64,000 bases of DNA from JAWVEV01 sp033856535. GTDB taxonomy: Bacteria; Actinomycetota; Thermoleophilia; Miltoncostaeales; Miltoncostaeaceae. The notes beneath the pieces were generated by a model, which made no database searches, had not been told where the DNA came from, and was given only the letters and a program-made list of their open reading frames with translations. The DNA is taken from contig JAWVEV010000098.1 in the NCBI GenBank assembly GCA_033856535.1, positions 1-64,000 of the forward strand. The letters run 5' to 3'. Both the position numbers and the translations under genes were made by a program. Below, in pieces: positions 25,730-33,726 of the stretch (positions are counted from its first letter, which is position 1; each line of letters opens with the position of its first letter).

Positions 25730-26007
25730 ACCCTCAGCTCTGCCTTGATCTCGCACCGGTCGACCGAGACGCGCGTCCCCGGAGTGTCCCCCGAATCCAT
25801 CGCGTCGAGCGGGCCCTCGGCCGCCGCCATGTCCTCGGCGGTCTCGAAGAGCTGGATCACGACCGCGGTGCGCTGGTCCGGGTCATGGAGGATCTGGACC
25901 CCCTTGGCGGGGATGTCCACGGGCGGTGGGCCGGCCTCGACCTTCGCAAGGTTCCCGGCCAGGTGATCGGGATCGACGTCCGTGAACCTGACGACGCGCG
26001 CGTACAT
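25726..26007 (-). CDS. Antibiotic-biosynthesis-monooxygenase-like (ABM) dimeric barrel protein
   Basis: 93 aa ferredoxin-like alpha/beta fold: MYARVVRFTDVDPDHLA, KGVQILHDPDQRTAVVIQLFETAEDMAAAE and the closing strand. Such proteins form dimers and act as monooxygenases, haem-degrading enzymes or binding proteins; no haem ligand is evident. The start is ATG 26007 with GAGAGGAGAG upstream. The 26008-26239 stretch behind it holds no gene I can support. Confidence 0.75.
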   Translation of the reverse strand: MYARVVRFTDVDPDHLAGNLAKVEAGPPPVDIPAKGVQILHDPDQRTAVVIQLFETAEDMAAAEGPLDAMDSGDTPGTRVSVDRCEIKAELRV

Positions 26008-26239
26008 GACTCTCCTCTCGCTCGCCGGCGAGGCGAACCCCCACCGCTCACCAGCTTGAGTGACGGAATTCGCGCCGGCGTTACAGACGCCGGCGCCGCC
26101 ATCCGGACCACGTCGCCGCAACGCGAGCTCGAGGCGCCTCCGGCTCGTCCTTCCGCATGGTGTCCCGCGCGAGGTCGGCGTCGGGCTCCCCCGCCGCCGC
26201 GACCGACGGCCTGGCGCGCGGCGGTCCAATGGAGCACGG

Positions 26240-27064
26240 TCATCCCTCGTCGGCCAGCCGGCGGACCCGCTCCTCGTCGCTCGTCCTCGTGCACGTGAAG
26301 CAGGCCCCGTGCTCGGTGCCCTTCCTGAAGTACTGGCAGCAGCCGTTCCGCTCGCGGAATCGCTCGACCCCCCGGGGATGCTCGAGGCTGCGCAGACGGA
26401 ACCGGCCGGTGAGCGGAGCCTCGACGCCCAGCAGCAGGTCGGCCTGCCCGAAGGCCCACTCGGCGCATCCGAGCGCCTCTCCCAGCCAGACGAGGACCCC
26501 GGAGAGGGTGTCCTCGACCGATGCCCACAGGGCCCGCGGCCCGCGCCGCGAGCGCGGCACCAGCTCGGCCACCAGGGGCGACAGGTGGCGCACCAGCCGG
26601 CGCCGGAACCAGGCCAGCAGCTCGGCCTCGGTCGCGAAGGGCAGCGCGCCCTCGGCGGCGGCGCCATCGTCGGCCTCCAGCACGCCGACCCGCGGCGCCA
26701 GATAGGCCACGCCGGCCAGCTCCGAGCCCTCCCCCAGCCGCACCGCGGTCGCCCGCGGCCCGACGTCGGGGATCCGCCGCTCGGTGAGGTACGCGCCGAG
26801 CGCCGGCGTGACCAGGGTGTGGACGTAGCCCTCGAGCAGGGAGGTGCAGACCAGCCGCAGATCCTCGCACTCGGCCTCCGCCGCGACCCGCGCGAGGAGG
26901 TCCTCGAGGAGCGCGGGCGCCAGCAGGTCGGCCGGGGCGATCCAGCCGGCGGCGGCGGGGGGCCCGTCGCCGAGGGCCAGCTCGAGGTACGGGATACCGC
27001 GGCCCGCCAGTCGCTCCAGCGTGGGGCCGAGCGACGGGCGGGCCGCGAGCGCGAGCGGCGCCAT
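26240..27064 (-). CDS. FhuF-like ferric-siderophore reductase
   Basis: 274 aa. The C-terminus has CCQYFRKGTEHGACFTC, the CC-x(10-11)-C-x2-C pattern that binds the unusual [2Fe-2S] cluster of FhuF. The rest is helical, with LLEGYVHTLVTPALGAYL and WFRRRLVRHLSPLV as in the IucA/FhuF C-terminal-like region. Probable role: reductive release of iron from siderophores in the cytoplasm. ATG 27064 is chosen because a predicted 14-codon leader frame ends on it as TGATG; GTG 27088 is an alternative. Regulation by an iron-responsive DtxR-type repressor is inferred from the palindrome upstream. Confidence 0.78.
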   Translation of the reverse strand: MAPLALAARPSLGPTLERLAGRGIPYLELALGDGPPAAAGWIAPADLLAPALLEDLLARVAAEAECEDLRLVCTSLLEGYVHTLVTPALGAYLTERRIPDVGPRATAVRLGEGSELAGVAYLAPRVGVLEADDGAAAEGALPFATEAELLAWFRRRLVRHLSPLVAELVPRSRRGPRALWASVEDTLSGVLVWLGEALGCAEWAFGQADLLLGVEAPLTGRFRLRSLEHPRGVERFRERNGCCQYFRKGTEHGACFTCTRTSDEERVRRLADEG

Positions 27065-27108
27065 CAGGCCGTCCGGAGGGGCACGCACTGGACGGATACG
27101 CCGTTCAC
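27064..27108 (-). CDS. Putative 14-residue leader peptide before the FhuF-like gene
   Basis: On the minus strand GTG 27108 lies 7 nt after TAATCT, the leaderless spacing seen elsewhere. The frame reads VNGVSVQCVPLRTA and stops in TGATG, overlapping the FhuF-like ATG. It could supply translation to a gene that has no ribosome site of its own. No homologue is known to me; inference from spacing only. Confidence 0.35.
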   Translation of the reverse strand: MNGVSVQCVPLRTA

Positions 27109-27115
27109 TGCGGAG

Positions 27116-27133
27116 AGATTAGGGACGCCTAAT
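27116..27133 (-). promoter_or_regulatory. -10 box and DtxR/IdeR-like palindrome
   Basis: ATTAGG-GACG-CCTAAT (27118-27133) is a perfect 6-bp inverted repeat with TTAGG/CCTAA arms as in DtxR/IdeR boxes, but with a 4-bp rather than 9-bp spacer. It overlaps TAATCT (27121-27116), so repression by promoter occlusion is likely. The remaining 27134-27233 holds nothing I can name. Confidence 0.6.
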
Positions 27134-27233
27134 GTTTGGCGCAAGGAATCCCGCAGCCCTGCGCCGCTCAGCCGAGTGCCGCCCCCTGCGCGTGGCGAGC
27201 CCCGGCCAGCGGCCACCAGCCCAGTCGTCGCCC

Positions 27234-27794
27234 CTACGTCGTCGGGGGCATCACCAGGGCTTCGCCGGTCAGCACCGGCTCGCCGCCGCGGCTCACGACC
27301 GTGTCCAGCACGACGCGGTTCTTCTCGGCCACGATCTCCTTCACCGTGACCGTCGCCAGGAGGCGGTCGCCCGGGCGGACCGGAGCCCGCCAGCGGAGCG
27401 ACTGGGACAGGTAGATCGTCCCCGGCCCGGGCAGCTGCATGCCGATCACGGCCGAGATCAACCCCGCCGTGAGCACGCCGTGGGCGATCCGGCCCTGGAA
27501 GAACGAGGCGTCGGCGTACTCCCGGTCGAGGTGGACGGGGTTGGCGTCGCCGGAGATGCGCGCGAACGCATCGATGTCCGACTGCGAGATCACCTTCGAC
27601 ATCGAGGCCTCGTCGCCGACCGCCAGATCGGCGATCGTCCGTCCGGCCGGGTACGGGCGGGCCGGCGGCGGCCCGGCGAGCGCCCGATATAGCGCGGCCG
27701 CGTCGCCCCGGGCGCCGCGCCAGGCCTCAAGGGCGCGCTCGACCGCATCGCCGCCGTTCAGGGGCGCGTGGCCCGTGGGTGCGTCTGTCGCCAT
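27234..27794 (-). CDS. phaJ: MaoC-like (R)-specific enoyl-CoA hydratase
   Basis: 186 aa. After a 45-residue N-terminal extension comes the hot-dog hydratase: SQSDIDAFARISGDANPVHLD contains the catalytic Asp/His dyad, then FQGRIAHGVLTAGLISAVIG. PhaJ converts enoyl-CoA from beta-oxidation to (R)-3-hydroxyacyl-CoA for PHA synthesis. It is the last gene of the PHA operon, 36 nt after phaB, which supports the role. It could also serve fatty-acid metabolism. Confidence 0.85.
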   Translation of the reverse strand: MATDAPTGHAPLNGGDAVERALEAWRGARGDAAALYRALAGPPPARPYPAGRTIADLAVGDEASMSKVISQSDIDAFARISGDANPVHLDREYADASFFQGRIAHGVLTAGLISAVIGMQLPGPGTIYLSQSLRWRAPVRPGDRLLATVTVKEIVAEKNRVVLDTVVSRGGEPVLTGEALVMPPTT

Positions 27795-27830
27795 CGCTCG
27801 GACTCCTTTCCTCGCGGGCCCGGCCCGCCT

Positions 27831-28679
<849 letters not shown>

Positions 28680-28692
28680 TCTGCTGCCTCCC

Positions 28693-29877
28693 CTAGACGT
28701 CGCGCTCGACGACCATCGCGATGCCCTGCCCGCCGCCGATGCACAGCGAGGCCAGGCCCAGGCGCGCGTCCCGGCGCACCATCTCGTGCAGCAGCGTCGT
28801 CAGGACGCGGGTGCCGGAGGCGCCGATGGGGTGGCCGAGCGCGATCGCCCCCCCGTGGACGTTGGTCTTGTCGGTGTCGATGCCGAGCTCCCGGATGACC
28901 GCCAGCGACTGCGCCGCGAAGGCCTCGTTCAGCTCGATCAGGTCGAGGTCGGCCAGCTCGATCCCGGCCTTGGCGACGGCCTTGCGGACCGCCTCGACCG
29001 GCCCCATGCCCATGATGCGCGGGGCCACCCCGGCCGAGGCGAAGCTGCGGATGGTGGCCATGGGGATCAGGCCGAGCCGCTTGGCCCGCTCCTTCTCCAT
29101 CACCACCGTGGCGGCCGCGCCATCGTTGATGCCCGACGAGGTGCCGGCCGTGACCGTGCCCTCCTTGTCGAAGGCGGGGCGCAGCTTGGCCAGGCCCTCG
29201 GCCTTCGTGGTCGGCCGGGGGAACTCGTCGTGCAGGACCCGGATCGGGTCGCCGCGCCGCTGCGGCACGGAGACGCCCACGATCTCGTCCTTGAAGACGT
29301 GATCGCGGATGGCCCGGCCGGCCTTCTGCTGGCTCTCCGCGGCGAAGGCGTCCTGGTCCTCGCGGCTGATCTCGTAGTCGGTGGCGATGTTCTCGGCCGT
29401 CGTGCCCATGTGGCAGTCGGTCATCGCGCACCACAGGCCGTCCCGGATCATCGAGTCGACGAGCTTGCCGTCGCCCATCCGGTAGCCGCCGCGGCCCTGC
29501 TCCAGCAGGTACGGCGCGGCGCTCATGTTCTCCATGCCGCCGGCCACGATCACCTCGGCGTCGCCGGTGGCGATCGCCTGGGCCGCGAGCGCGACGGACT
29601 TCAGCCCCGAGCCGCAGACCTTGTTGATGGTCATGCAGGGCACGTTCTCGGGCAGCCCGCCCTTCAGCGCCGCCTGGCGCGCCGGGTTCTGGCCCAGGCC
29701 GGCGGAGAGGACGTTGCCCATCAGGACCTCGTCGACGTGCTCGGGGTCGACCCCCGCCCGCTTGAGGGACTCGGCCACCACCGTGGCGCCGAGCTCCGTC
29801 GCGTGGACCGTGGACAGGCCGCCGTTGAAGTTGCCGATGGGCGTTCTCACGGCGCTGACGATCACCGCTTGATTCAC
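28693..29877 (-). CDS. phaA: Acetyl-CoA acetyltransferase (beta-ketothiolase)
   Basis: 394 aa biosynthetic thiolase condensing two acetyl-CoA. Catalytic Cys in INKVCGSGLKS (about residue 89), His in ALGHPIGASG, and second Cys in LCIGGGQG. GTG 29877 has AAGGGGAG 6 nt upstream. The position between phaC and phaB supports the assignment to PHA synthesis. Confidence 0.93.
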   Translation of the reverse strand: MNQAVIVSAVRTPIGNFNGGLSTVHATELGATVVAESLKRAGVDPEHVDEVLMGNVLSAGLGQNPARQAALKGGLPENVPCMTINKVCGSGLKSVALAAQAIATGDAEVIVAGGMENMSAAPYLLEQGRGGYRMGDGKLVDSMIRDGLWCAMTDCHMGTTAENIATDYEISREDQDAFAAESQQKAGRAIRDHVFKDEIVGVSVPQRRGDPIRVLHDEFPRPTTKAEGLAKLRPAFDKEGTVTAGTSSGINDGAAATVVMEKERAKRLGLIPMATIRSFASAGVAPRIMGMGPVEAVRKAVAKAGIELADLDLIELNEAFAAQSLAVIRELGIDTDKTNVHGGAIALGHPIGASGTRVLTTLLHEMVRRDARLGLASLCIGGGQGIAMVVERDV

Positions 29878-29911
29878 GTGATCTCCCCTTGTCCCGTATG
29901 TGTCTCGAACA

Positions 29912-31078
29912 CTACGAGGGGCGCGCGGCGCGCGCCCCCCCATCGCTTCTCCCGCCGGACCGGCCGCGGTCAGCGGACCGGCTCGAGAGCCAGTCGGTGA
30001 CCTTCGGCCAGAGGCCCTTGCGGGCGCCGGAGCCGGCGAGCAGGCCGACGTGGCCGGCCGGCATGAGCAGGTAGTCGTTGTCCTTGCTGGACACCAGCCC
30101 GTTGAGGACCTCGGCCATCGCGGGCAGGACGATGTGATCCTTCTCGCCGGCGATGTTGAGCAGCGGAACCTCGATGCGCGAGAGGTCGACGCGCTCGCCG
30201 CGGATCGTCATCTCGCCCTTCGCCAGGCGGTTGCCCTGATAGAAGTCGGTGATCCACTGGGTGTACGCGGCCCCGGCGAACGGGACGCCGTCGTTCACCC
30301 ACTTGTTCATGGCCTTCCAGCTGGTCATGTCCTTGCCGGTGAGCAGACGCTCCCACATGGTCATGCGCGCGCTGAAGTAGTTGGCGACCGGCCGCAGCAT
30401 CGCGTTGCCGGTGTCGATCAGGCTGCCCGGCACGTTGCCGTAGGCCTGGGCCACCTTCCGCGGGTCGTAGTGGCGCTCGTCGAGCCACTTGCCGTGCAGC
30501 CCGGCGTCGCTGAAGTCGATCGGCGTGGTGAGCGTGATCAGGTTGCGCATGCGCTCGGGGCGCAGGGCGGCGTGCATCGTGGACATCGTGCCGCCCATGC
30601 AGTAGCCGAACAGGGTGTACTCGTCGGCGCCGCTGGCCCGCAGGGCCCGGTCGACGGCCTTCGGCAGGTGGTCGCCGACGTAGTCGTCGTACGTCATCTG
30701 GCGGTCCTCCCACCCCGGGGTGCCCCAGTCGACCAGGAAGACGTCGTACCCCTCGCCCAGCAGGTGCCGGAAGAAGCTGTTCTCCGGCCTCAGGTCGAAG
30801 ATGTACGGCTTGTTGATGAGCGCGTAGACGAAGACGATCGGGGTCTTGTGAACCGGCGGCCGCTCGCCGCGGTAGCGGTAGAGGGTCGTCTTGTTGCGGG
30901 TCCAGACCACGTCCTTCGGCGTCAGCCCGGTGGGCGTGTCGGCGCCGAGGGCCAGGATGCGCAGGCCCTCCTCGATGCTCTCGAAGGACGGTGGGCCCGG
31001 GATGGTCCCCCACGGGGTGGGGATGCCCTCCTGGGTCCCGTTGGCCGCGGCGCGCTTGGGCGGGGTCGAGGACGCCAT
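29912..31078 (-). CDS. phaC: Polyhydroxyalkanoate synthase, class III-like PhaC
   Basis: 388 aa alpha/beta-hydrolase-fold polymerase. Lipase-like box GYCMGG with the catalytic Cys at residue 160, Asp in AGEKDHIV and His in PAGHVGLLAG; VDWGTPGWEDR is diagnostic. The roughly 40-kDa size and a PhaE/PhaR-like gene 3 nt upstream indicate a two-subunit synthase. It polymerises (R)-3-hydroxyacyl-CoA on granules. The C-terminus is extended by about 25 Arg/Ser/Gly residues. Confidence 0.93.
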   Translation of the reverse strand: MASSTPPKRAAANGTQEGIPTPWGTIPGPPSFESIEEGLRILALGADTPTGLTPKDVVWTRNKTTLYRYRGERPPVHKTPIVFVYALINKPYIFDLRPENSFFRHLLGEGYDVFLVDWGTPGWEDRQMTYDDYVGDHLPKAVDRALRASGADEYTLFGYCMGGTMSTMHAALRPERMRNLITLTTPIDFSDAGLHGKWLDERHYDPRKVAQAYGNVPGSLIDTGNAMLRPVANYFSARMTMWERLLTGKDMTSWKAMNKWVNDGVPFAGAAYTQWITDFYQGNRLAKGEMTIRGERVDLSRIEVPLLNIAGEKDHIVLPAMAEVLNGLVSSKDNDYLLMPAGHVGLLAGSGARKGLWPKVTDWLSSRSADRGRSGGRSDGGARAARPS

Positions 31079-31081
31079 CGG

Positions 31082-31696
31082 CTACTCCTCCTTGGCCGGG
31101 GTTCGGGTGCTCCGCCGGCGGGCCGGCGGCTTGGCCGCGCCCGTCTCGGCGGCCGGCTTCGCGCGCGGACGGCGCGGGGCGGGCTTGGCCGGGGCCGGCT
31201 CGTCCGTCGCGGCCGGGACCGGAGTGTCCGCCTTGGACGGGGCCGGCGGCGGCGGGGCGGCGGCGAGCTTGTCGAGGCTCGCCTCGATCCGGTCCAGCGC
31301 GTCGAGCCGCGCGGCGAGGCCGGCGATGCGCTCCTCGAGCGCGGCCAGCCGCTCGCCCAGGGCGGCCGCGGCCGGGGCCGGGTCCTCCCTGCGCAGCAGG
31401 TCGTCCGCCTGGTCGCTCACGTCGTCGACCTTGCGCTCGACGTTGATCACGAGCTGGGCGACGCGGGCGATGTCGTCCTTGGTCGGGATGTGGAGCTGCT
31501 CGGCGACGGCCTCGGAGGTCTTGCGCAGCACCTCCTGCATCTCCGTGTAGCGCTCCATCAACCGACCGGCCGACGCGGCGAACTCCTCGGTGGAGATCGC
31601 CTGCTCGACGGCCTGGGCCCAGGCCTCGGTGGCCTGGTCGTAGCTCTGGCGCAGAACCTGGAAGGGGTCCGGCGGCTTCGGGGGGGCGTCGCTCAC
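31082..31696 (-). CDS. PhaE/PhaR-like PHA synthase subunit
   Basis: 204 aa. Helical 1-120 with FQVLRQSYDQATEAWAQAVE and TKDDIARVAQLVINVERKVDDV, the latter like the C-terminal helix of PhaE that contacts PhaC. Residues 140-204 are Pro/Ala/Lys/Arg repeats, like AlgP/PhaF histone-like tails, which could bind DNA and aid granule partition. Position directly before phaC supports the subunit role. Whether it is nearer PhaE or PhaR is unclear. Confidence 0.78.
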   Translation of the reverse strand: MSDAPPKPPDPFQVLRQSYDQATEAWAQAVEQAISTEEFAASAGRLMERYTEMQEVLRKTSEAVAEQLHIPTKDDIARVAQLVINVERKVDDVSDQADDLLRREDPAPAAAALGERLAALEERIAGLAARLDALDRIEASLDKLAAAPPPPAPSKADTPVPAATDEPAPAKPAPRRPRAKPAAETGAAKPPARRRSTRTPAKEE

Positions 31697-31748
31697 GGCG
31701 CTGGGCTCCTTTCGCGGGACGGTCGGGGGCCCGTGCGGGATCGCGCGA

Positions 31749-31772
31749 GGGCGCCGGCGGTTGCCGGCGCCC
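31749..31772 (-). terminator. Intercistronic stem-loop between phasin and phaE
   Basis: Perfect 10-bp stem (GGGCGCCGGC/GCCGGCGCCC) with a 4-nt loop. No U-tract. It lies in the only sizeable gap of the PHA operon and could attenuate transcription or protect the 3' end of the phasin mRNA. Confidence 0.6.
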
Positions 31773-31798
31773 GCGTCACTCCCCGCGTTCGGGTCCTG

Positions 31799-32128
31799 CT
31801 AGGCCGTCTGAGCGGCCTGCGGGCGGAACACCCGGTCGGCCACCGCGAAGGGGAAGTACAGGCTGGAGAGCCCGGCGGCGAGGTAGCTCTGGACGAGCTG
31901 CTGGCCGGCCTCCTGGGTCTCGGTCAGCCGCTCGCGCAGCGTCTCGCGGAGGGCCTTGTCGTCGGCGCTCGCGGCCTTGGCCTCGTCGGCCCAGGCGCGG
32001 GCGAGCCGGCCGGCGCGCTCGTTGTAGGTGAGCGCGGCGTCCAGGCCGGCGACGTACGCCTCGCGGGTCGCCTCGTAGATGCGGCCGGCGGCCTCGGTGG
32101 TGGTCGCGGTGAAGTCGGTCTGAGCCAT
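31799..32128 (-). CDS. Phasin-like granule protein
   Basis: 109 aa, all helical and amphipathic (AAGRIYEATREAYVAGLDAALT, LRERLTETQEAGQQLVQSYL), no Cys. It matches phasins, which coat PHA granules. GGGAGGTAACC lies 9 nt before the ATG, one of the strongest ribosome sites in the window, as expected for an abundant protein. It is the second gene of the operon. Confidence 0.78.
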   Translation of the reverse strand: MAQTDFTATTTEAAGRIYEATREAYVAGLDAALTYNERAGRLARAWADEAKAASADDKALRETLRERLTETQEAGQQLVQSYLAAGLSSLYFPFAVADRVFRPQAAQTA

Positions 32129-32156
32129 GGTTCGGTTACCTCCCGGTGGGGCCCTG

Positions 32157-32564
32157 TTACAGGGTCTCTCGGGCGGAGCCGCCCGGAGCGTTTGGGTAGA
32201 AGCTGAAGAAGCGATCGAGCATGGACTGCGAGTCGCGGAGCGCCCCGGCCCAGGTCTCGAGGTAGGCGGCACCGGCGTCCGTCAGCGAGTACATGCGGCG
32301 CGCCGGCCCGTGGGTGGAGGTGTCCCAGTCCGACTGGACCAGGCCCTCCTTCTCGAGCTGGCGCAGCGTGCGGTAGACGCTGCCGGGGTCGGTGGCCTCG
32401 AAGCCGAAGAGCGCGAGCCGGCGCATCAGGTCGTAGCCGTAGCTCTGCCACTGCTGCAGGCAGAGCAGCAGGAACGGCTGGAGCCAGTTGCGCGGACGTC
32501 CCGCCCCCTCGACGCGCTTGGCGCCGGGGTTCGGGTCGGAGCTCGTCGGTCCGTTCGTCTCCAT
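32157..32564 (-). CDS. phaQ: PadR/PhaQ-like transcriptional repressor of the PHA operon
   Basis: 135 aa winged helix: RNWLQPFLLLCLQQW, SYGYDLMRRLALFGF, the recognition helix DPGSVYRTLRQLEKEGLV and RRMYSLTDAGAAYL match PadR proteins and in particular the PHB-responsive repressor PhaQ. As first gene of the operon it probably represses itself and the genes below until PHA accumulates. ATG 32564 is preferred; GTG 32591 is in frame but lies beyond the operator. Confidence 0.82.
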   Translation of the reverse strand: METNGPTSSDPNPGAKRVEGAGRPRNWLQPFLLLCLQQWQSYGYDLMRRLALFGFEATDPGSVYRTLRQLEKEGLVQSDWDTSTHGPARRMYSLTDAGAAYLETWAGALRDSQSMLDRFFSFYPNAPGGSARETL

Positions 32565-32568
32565 GTAT

Positions 32569-32601
32569 GTGCAGTGTGCACCTATAGGCACCGGACGTCA
32601 A
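32569..32601 (-). promoter_or_regulatory. PHA operon promoter with palindromic operator
   Basis: On the minus strand TTGACG (32601-32596) is a -35 candidate; GTGCA-N3-TGCAC (32581-32569) is a perfect inverted repeat ending 5 nt before the repressor ATG. Autoregulation by the PadR-like protein is inferred. Confidence 0.5.
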
Positions 32602-32767
32602 GTGGACCTCCAAGGAACCCGGCCGGCCGCCCGTGAAGGGGCCCGCCCCCACCCCATGGGGGGCCGGGGCGAGGTGAGGATTTGACCGTTTGGGCGGCGA
32701 CCGGCGCGTCCCGGCGCCGTACCTTCTCGTCAGCGCGCCGGCGACGACGAGCGGACGGGTCGTCGTC

Positions 32768-32855
32768 GTCAGCGTCGCCGAAATCTCAAGCGGGCGCATT
32801 TCCGCGCCGATGCTGACTGCGTTGCACGGACGCACGACGGCCCTTCGGAGGGGCC
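32768..32855 (+). promoter_or_regulatory. Structured 5' leader of the CAP gene (candidate cis-regulatory RNA)
   Basis: GTCAGCGTC (32768) pairs with GATGCTGAC (32809); a nested GGCGC/GCGCC helix stacks directly on it. That leaves a one-sided 16-nt bulge GCCGAAATCTCAAGCG. A second hairpin GGCCC-TTCGGAG-GGGCC follows (32839-32855). TACCTT at 32720 could start the RNA, giving a leader of about 170 nt. No known riboswitch class fits. The rest of the 32565-32903 interval holds no gene. Confidence 0.45.
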
Positions 32856-32903
32856 GGGCACGGCTCCGCCCCCGGCGGCGCCGCTCCACGGACAAGGAGA
32901 GAG

Positions 32904-33509
32904 ATGCACGGATGCCGCACGGCGGCCGCTGCCGCCGCCATGGCCATGCTGGGCGCGCTCGGCGCGTTCGCCGTCCCCGGCGCCGCCGCCCCCGCCGCCC
33001 CCGAGAGCAAGGCGCCCAAGGGCGCCGAGTCCGCCGCGCCCGCCAAGGTCCGGGTGCAACCCGGCCTCGAGCGCGCCCTGCTGCGCGAGATGAACGAGGC
33101 GCGCGCCGAGTACGGCCTCCCCGCCTTCCAGGGCAAGTCCAGCCTCCAGCACGCGGCCCGCAAGCACAGCGCCTATCTGGCGCGCCTGGGCCACCTCGAC
33201 CACGACAGCGCCGGCGGGCGCCCCTTCTGGACCCGGCTGGTCAAGGCCGGCTACCCGCGCAACAGCACGATGGGCGAGAACCTGGCGCTGATCGGCGGCT
33301 GCGGCCGCCCCAACGGTTACGTCCAGCTGCGCCGCCAGGCGCGCGAGGAGTCCAACCACCGCCAGGCCGAGCAGGTGGTCGCCATGTGGCTCAAGAGCCC
33401 GGGCCACCGCGCCAACCTCTTGAGCAGGGACTTCCGCTACGCGGGGACCGGCGTCACGACCGACGGCGCCTGCAACGCGACCATGTACACCGCGGACTAC
33501 GGCGGGTAG
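32904..33509 (+). CDS. Secreted CAP/SCP-domain protein
   Basis: 201 aa. Signal peptide (AAAAAAMAMLGALGAFAVPGAAA), Ala/Pro/Lys linker, then a bacterial CAP domain: LLREMNEARAEYGLPAF, LQHAARKHSAYLARLGHLDHDS, MGENLALIGG, MWLKSPGHRANLL and the C-terminal TADYGG. The His and Glu cavity residues are present. Role in the cell wall or extracellular space is unknown for most members. AAGGAGAGAG precedes the ATG. Confidence 0.88.
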   Translation: MHGCRTAAAAAAMAMLGALGAFAVPGAAAPAAPESKAPKGAESAAPAKVRVQPGLERALLREMNEARAEYGLPAFQGKSSLQHAARKHSAYLARLGHLDHDSAGGRPFWTRLVKAGYPRNSTMGENLALIGGCGRPNGYVQLRRQAREESNHRQAEQVVAMWLKSPGHRANLLSRDFRYAGTGVTTDGACNATMYTADYGG

Positions 33510-33578
33510 GTCCCGGGACGCACGCCCGCTTCCGCCGGGACGGCGGTCCCGGTCGGCCGGCAATTCTTGAGGATGGCC

Positions 33579-33607
33579 TTGCGGCCCATGTGAGGCGCGT
33601 CTAAGGT
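33579..33607 (+). promoter_or_regulatory. Promoter of the 33-residue gene
   Basis: TTGCGG (33579-33584), 17-bp spacer, TAAGGT (33602-33607), then 10 nt to ATG 33618. There is no ribosome site, so the transcript is leaderless or nearly so. Confidence 0.55.
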
Positions 33608-33617
33608 GGCCCCGCGC

Positions 33618-33719
33618 ATGGGGAAGCCGAAGGCGAAGAAGAAGTGCTGCAAGTCGCGGCCTCGATGCCGCCGTTGCCCCGTCCGGCTCAAGCTCGAGGC
33701 CAAGGCCAAGCGCTCGTAG
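33618..33719 (+). CDS. 33-residue Cys-rich basic small protein
   Basis: Starts MGKPKAKKKCC and contains CC-x5-C-x2-C (residues 10-20), followed by a basic helix rich in Lys and Ala. Similar tiny proteins with KPRCKRCPV occur, as I recall, in other actinobacteria; none has a known role. Four Cys could form a zinc knuckle. It has its own promoter and a TAG stop 7 nt from the convergent methyltransferase. Confidence 0.65.
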   Translation: MGKPKAKKKCCKSRPRCRRCPVRLKLEAKAKRS

Positions 33720-33726
33720 CGTTCGC

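Noticed and set aside
32768..32855. Known riboswitch (c-di-GMP, c-di-AMP, glycine or SAM) before the CAP gene
   Set aside because: The conserved core sequences of those classes are not present; reported instead as an unclassified structure.
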